Assembly (NCBI GenBank): GCA_039810045.1
Contig: JBDHWF010000009.1
Coordinates: 1-53,113, forward strand
From: CADCWN01 sp039810045
GTDB taxonomy: Bacteria; Chloroflexota; Chloroflexia; Thermomicrobiales; CADCWN01
Reading direction: 5' to 3'
DNA: 53,113 nucleotides
The notes below the pieces were generated by a model that was not told where the DNA came from, ran no database searches, and saw only the letters and a program-made list of their open reading frames with translations. This document shows, piece by piece, positions 49,984 to 53,113 of the stretch. The position numbers and the translations under genes are program-made. Numbering within the stretch: the first letter of the stretch is position 1; every line of letters starts with the position of its first letter.

Positions 49984-50033
49984 AGTAGATTGCTAGGGTA
50001 TTGATTGTGGAAAGAGAGTGAGGTGAGCAAGCG

Positions 50034-51254
50034 ATGGAATCAACAGCAACGTTACAGAATCAGCGTGTATTGATTGTGGGTGGGGGGATCGCTGGACCAG
50101 CGCTGGCCTATTGGCTGCGGCGGTATGGCTTTACGCCAACGATTGTGGAACGCGCGCCTGAGATTCGCCCTGGTGGTTACAAGATTGATATTCGTGGCGC
50201 GGCGGTGCAGGTTGTTGACTGGATGGGCCTGTTGCCGGTTATGGAGCAACGGCAGACTGATATTCGTGGTGGCGATTTCTTCAACAGTGCTGGCAAGAAA
50301 ATCACCACTGCGAACGGTGATCTGATCGGCTTCCGTGACCCTGGCGATCTGGAACTGTTGCGGGGCGACCTCGCGCAGATGCTCTATCAGGCCACAGAGC
50401 AGGAGGTTGAGTATATCTTCGACGATATGATTACCAGCCTGACGCAAGACGAGACCGGGGTACAGGTTACCTTTGAGCAGGCGCCTGCGCGCACCTTTGA
50501 CCTGGTGGTTGGTGCTGATGGTTTGCACTCTCAGGTACGCTCGTTGGTATTTGGGACCGAGGCGCAGTTTGCGCTACCGCTTGGCCTCAACGTCGCCATT
50601 TATAGTCTGCCGAATTATCTCAAGCTCGACCAGTGGGAGGCTTCATATTCCACCCCAGGCCATATCGTCAATCTCTATAGCGCACGGCAGACCGATCAGG
50701 CACGCGTCCTGTACTTTTTCCCCACTCCTGCCGGAACCTATGATCGGCGTAATATTGCCCAGCAGCAACAGTTACTGGCAACCGCTTTTCGGGGGCATCG
50801 TTGGGAGGTGCCGCGGCTGCTGGCCGCAATGGATGACGCCCCTGATTTCTACTTCGATCAGCTAGTGCAGATTCAAATGCCTCAGTGGTCGAACAAGCGG
50901 GTCACGCTAATCGGCGATGCTGGCTACTGTCCATCGCCTGCTTCAGGCCAGGGGACCAGTCTGGCCTTAGTGGGAGCCTATCTGTTAGCGCGAGAACTTG
51001 CTGCGGCCGATGGCGACCATCAACAAGGGTTTGCCAGCTACGAGCGGATCATGCGCCCCTATGTGGAACTCAATCAGCAACTGGGGCGAACGATCATTCA
51101 TCAACTCGTCCCTCCGACGCGCTTACGGGTCTGGCTGAACAATCTGATGATGCGCCTGCTGCCGTATATTCCGAATCGCCAGAAAATGATCGCCAAGATC
51201 ATGGAACCAATCCGCAAAGCAGCGAATGGTATTGTCCTGCCCACCCCGCTCTAA
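50034..51254 (+). CDS. FAD-dependent monooxygenase
   Basis: A 406-residue group A flavoprotein hydroxylase (PHBH/TetX fold). FAD marks: GGGIAGPALAYWL at the N-terminus, the DG motif VVGADGLHSQVR and the GD motif LIGDAGYCPSP with a following GQGTSLAL. Closest architecture is that of the FAD monooxygenases encoded beside TetR-type regulators; TetX-like drug inactivation is one possibility, polyketide or phenol hydroxylation another. ATG 50034 has GGTGAG ahead. Promoter and operator are seen upstream. Confidence 0.92.
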   Translation: MESTATLQNQRVLIVGGGIAGPALAYWLRRYGFTPTIVERAPEIRPGGYKIDIRGAAVQVVDWMGLLPVMEQRQTDIRGGDFFNSAGKKITTANGDLIGFRDPGDLELLRGDLAQMLYQATEQEVEYIFDDMITSLTQDETGVQVTFEQAPARTFDLVVGADGLHSQVRSLVFGTEAQFALPLGLNVAIYSLPNYLKLDQWEASYSTPGHIVNLYSARQTDQARVLYFFPTPAGTYDRRNIAQQQQLLATAFRGHRWEVPRLLAAMDDAPDFYFDQLVQIQMPQWSNKRVTLIGDAGYCPSPASGQGTSLALVGAYLLARELAAADGDHQQGFASYERIMRPYVELNQQLGRTIIHQLVPPTRLRVWLNNLMMRLLPYIPNRQKMIAKIMEPIRKAANGIVLPTPL

Positions 51255-51273
51255 ACTGGTTACTACCGCTTAC

Positions 51274-51678
51274 TTATTCTTCGCCGATTTGATGCCCTGC
51301 CTGCCTCAGGGCATCAACTGCTGCAGGCAGTGATGTAGCTTTCAGAAAAACGTAATTGGTATCAAAAGTAGAGTGGACAAACACGGGGATTGAGTATTCA
51401 GCTAGTGGATCGAGGACGGCGACGAGGATGCCCGCCTGATTGAGCGGTTCAGGGGTATTTACGCGTAGCAGACACCAATCGCGGTCTGCCGCAATCTCCT
51501 GTGGTGCCAGCGAGGCGGGACAGACGACAGAGAGTTCGGTATTCGTGCGGGTGAAGGTATACCAGTGGCCCACAAAGGCCCAGGTAGGGATCGCAACAGT
51601 CTCAGCAGGCAGGTTCAAGATGGCAAATTCACCCGCCATAATCGTGAGATTGAGTTTGGGCCGAAGCCGTTCGCTCAT
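51274..51678 (-). CDS. ACT-domain protein (COG3603 type)
   Basis: A 134-residue protein with two ACT-like halves. The signature pattern is ILNLPAETVAIPTWAFVG, then FTRTNTELSVVCP, and YSIPVFVHSTFDTNYVFLKA, matching the small family of stand-alone ACT proteins. ACT domains bind amino acids; this family is thought to be a sensor without catalytic activity. It converges on the monooxygenase gene with a 19-bp gap. ATG 51678 is the natural start. Confidence 0.84.
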   Translation of the reverse strand: MSERLRPKLNLTIMAGEFAILNLPAETVAIPTWAFVGHWYTFTRTNTELSVVCPASLAPQEIAADRDWCLLRVNTPEPLNQAGILVAVLDPLAEYSIPVFVHSTFDTNYVFLKATSLPAAVDALRQAGHQIGEE

Positions 51679-51866
51679 GCGTTTCTGCTCCGCAATCTAC
51701 ATTCATCCTGAGAGAACCAATACACGTTTTGATCAGTGTAGCAGCTATTGTTGAGGTCAATCAAACACCGCTAAAACTTTCTCGCCCCCGGTGCATTACT
51801 CCACCTATGGAATATTGCTGATTGGATCAACGACTGAGTAAACACGCTGAGAAAGGCAGGCACGCA

Positions 51867-53113
51867 ATGCAGGATAACGAAGAACGCGAACAAACATCTG
51901 CCACGCCAACCACTGAGGATCAGGGCCAGAGCGACCAGAAGGACAATAGTGCCGCACAGCAGCAGATCAGTCGGCGGCGGTTTGTAGCGGGAGCCACGGC
52001 GACGGCGCTGATTGCCAGTACTGGCGCATTGGCGTTCGCCGCTCGTCGGGGTGGAGTTGGTGGCCCTACGATCACTCCTGAACCCACGCTCCCAACGCCA
52101 GTTGCTATCCCTGGCACGGTAACGCCAGGGGCGAGTGAGTCGGTGAGTAACTATGTCGCCACGGCTCCGAAGCTGTTGCGGGCAGGTGGGGTCGAGACAG
52201 TTGCCTTTACGTTGATGAATGGCGACCAACCTACCACCACGAAAGTTGCTGTGGCGCTGGTCAAAGATGGGAAGACTGTTGCCAGCGGGGAAGATTGGAT
52301 TAAGGGGCGGGGTGGCGTACCACTGCGTATTCCCGTTGGTACAACAGGAGATTACACCCTCAAGGTCAGCGGGCGCGGTTTCTCCGACGAAGGCACGGTG
52401 CGCGTTGAAGCGGGGAATGTCCTGTTCCTCGAAACTGATAAACCGATCTACAAACCAGGGGAAACGGTGCAAATGCGGGTGCTGTCGCTCGATAGCGCCT
52501 TGCGGCCCCTGGCTGGGCAGGCCACCGTTGAGGTCGCTGATGCGAAAGGGATCAAGATTTTCAAGAAGACCCTGAGCATTGATGAGTGGGGAATGGGTAC
52601 CCTCCAATTACCGCTCTCGACCGAGCCAAATCTTGGTGTGTGGAAGCTGCGGGCAATGGGTGGCACGAATGCCAGCAATGGTAGCACCGCGCAACTCGAT
52701 ATTCGCGTGGAGCGCTATGTCTTACCAAAATATGAAGTGAAGGTGACGTTGCCGAAGAACTGGGCTCTGGTCAACGAGCCGATCACGGGAACGATTGGGG
52801 CTGAATATACCTTTGGCAAAGCCGTGCGGGGCGAGGCGACGATTGTGGCCCAGCGCTATCAGGGCACCTGGCAGGAATACGCCCGCCTAAATCGCCCAAT
52901 TGATGGCAAGACCACCTTTGAGATTCCGGCTGCCCGCTACAGTGCTGGTTCACCGGGCAATGCTGGGGCGGGTGCCGTGCGCCTGGAGGTGACAGTGCGC
53001 GAGGAAGCGACCGAGTATGAGGAAAAGCAAACAACGCTGATCACCATTGTCGCCTCGCCGGTCAGTGTGCGCCTGCTGCCCGAAAGTGGGGCATTCAAGC
53101 CAGGATTACCGCT
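51867..53113 (+). CDS. Tat-exported alpha-2-macroglobulin/complement-like protein (3' end cut by window)
   Basis: The N-terminal 415 residues of a large protein that runs off the window. A Tat signal SRRRFVAGATATALIAS (35-51) precedes a Thr/Pro-rich linker and macroglobulin domains. ETDKPIYKPGETV (from 189) and ERYVLPKYEV (from 282) are the MG domain signatures of complement C3/alpha-2-macroglobulin, more like eukaryotic members than the periplasmic YfhM type. These proteins trap proteases by a bait region and thioester; those parts lie beyond the window. ATG 51867 follows AAAGGCAGG. Export folded via Tat would fit a surface-anchored defence or adhesion role. Confidence 0.9.
   Translation, partial: MQDNEEREQTSATPTTEDQGQSDQKDNSAAQQQISRRRFVAGATATALIASTGALAFAARRGGVGGPTITPEPTLPTPVAIPGTVTPGASESVSNYVATAPKLLRAGGVETVAFTLMNGDQPTTTKVAVALVKDGKTVASGEDWIKGRGGVPLRIPVGTTGDYTLKVSGRGFSDEGTVRVEAGNVLFLETDKPIYKPGETVQMRVLSLDSALRPLAGQATVEVADAKGIKIFKKTLSIDEWGMGTLQLPLSTEPNLGVWKLRAMGGTNASNGSTAQLDIRVERYVLPKYEVKVTLPKNWALVNEPITGTIGAEYTFGKAVRGEATIVAQRYQGTWQEYARLNRPIDGKTTFEIPAARYSAGSPGNAGAGAVRLEVTVREEATEYEEKQTTLITIVASPVSVRLLPESGAFKPGLP

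Noticed and set aside
51771..52607. 278-codon open frame on the minus strand
   Set aside because: Antisense to the Tat signal and macroglobulin domains, which are clearly coding on the plus strand.

Overview
The window reads as a gene-dense chromosomal segment of a free-living bacterium, most likely a member of the Chloroflexota. Support for that comes from: (i) a secreted beta-propeller protein ending in two copies of a 'PETG...YFERARFEYHPE' repeat, a module I associate with Chloroflexota; (ii) a family II pyrophosphatase with CBS/DRTGG insertion; (iii) a mixture of lipoproteins, a Tat-exported alpha-2-macroglobulin and an LPxTG-type surface protein; (iv) frequent GTG starts and moderate-to-high GC. 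Placement below phylum is not supported by what I can see. No tRNA, rRNA, CRISPR array, insertion sequence, integrase or phage gene was recognised, and no gap between genes exceeds 300 bp once starts are corrected.

Layout. 1-9.3 kb: 3' end of recG, an MFS exporter, a VIT-VWA protein, a GNAT acetyltransferase, rsmD, an AI-2E family permease and a thioesterase. 9.3-19.3 kb: nitroreductase, a small unknown, an A-type Fe-S carrier, then a tightly coupled minus-strand operon (97-aa unknown, glycosyltransferase, PD40 lipoprotein, thiL) joined by ATGA overlaps; an Ldh2-type dehydrogenase; and a minus-strand run Nudix, zinc dehydrogenase, EamA transporter, DUF402 protein. 19.5-26 kb: secG, an orphan oligopeptide-binding protein, a DrrA/DrrB-type ABC exporter below a PadR regulator, and an MFS exporter. 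26-33.5 kb: phosphatase and HAD hydrolase, an unknown protein coupled to rnc, prs, the CBS-type pyrophosphatase, the propeller/repeat protein and a CoA-binding protein. 33.7-39.3 kb: cutC, an enolase-superfamily enzyme, a DHA2 exporter, an SDR epimerase and a Gfo/Idh/MocA oxidoreductase. 39.4-44 kb: an Erm-type rRNA methylase, pheA, a GNAT, a nitrilase and an APH-fold kinase. 44-53 kb: LPxTG protein, typA, a small nonapeptide-repeat protein, a sugar-binding lipoprotein, a divergent TetR/FAD-monooxygenase pair, an ACT-domain protein and the start of an alpha-2-macroglobulin.

Themes. A large share of the genes look like intrinsic drug tolerance or small-molecule chemistry: four MFS exporters, one DrrAB pump, an Erm methylase, an AAC(3)-I-like GNAT, an APH-fold kinase, a nitroreductase and a TetR-controlled FAD monooxygenase. 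Three regulatory arrangements can be read from the DNA: a sigma70-type promoter with an inverted repeat in its spacer in front of the ABC pump, an inverted repeat in the padR leader, and a three-half-site operator over the monooxygenase promoter. Gene ends carry long, nearly perfect inverted repeats, mostly without U-tracts.

The most unusual item is an 88-residue protein (47018-47284, minus) whose second half is four perfect-length copies of a Ser/Gly/Ile nonapeptide. Next are the erm leader region, where an extended -10 places a short overlapping ORF almost at the transcript start, and an enolase-superfamily enzyme with Glu at the position of the expected catalytic Asp.
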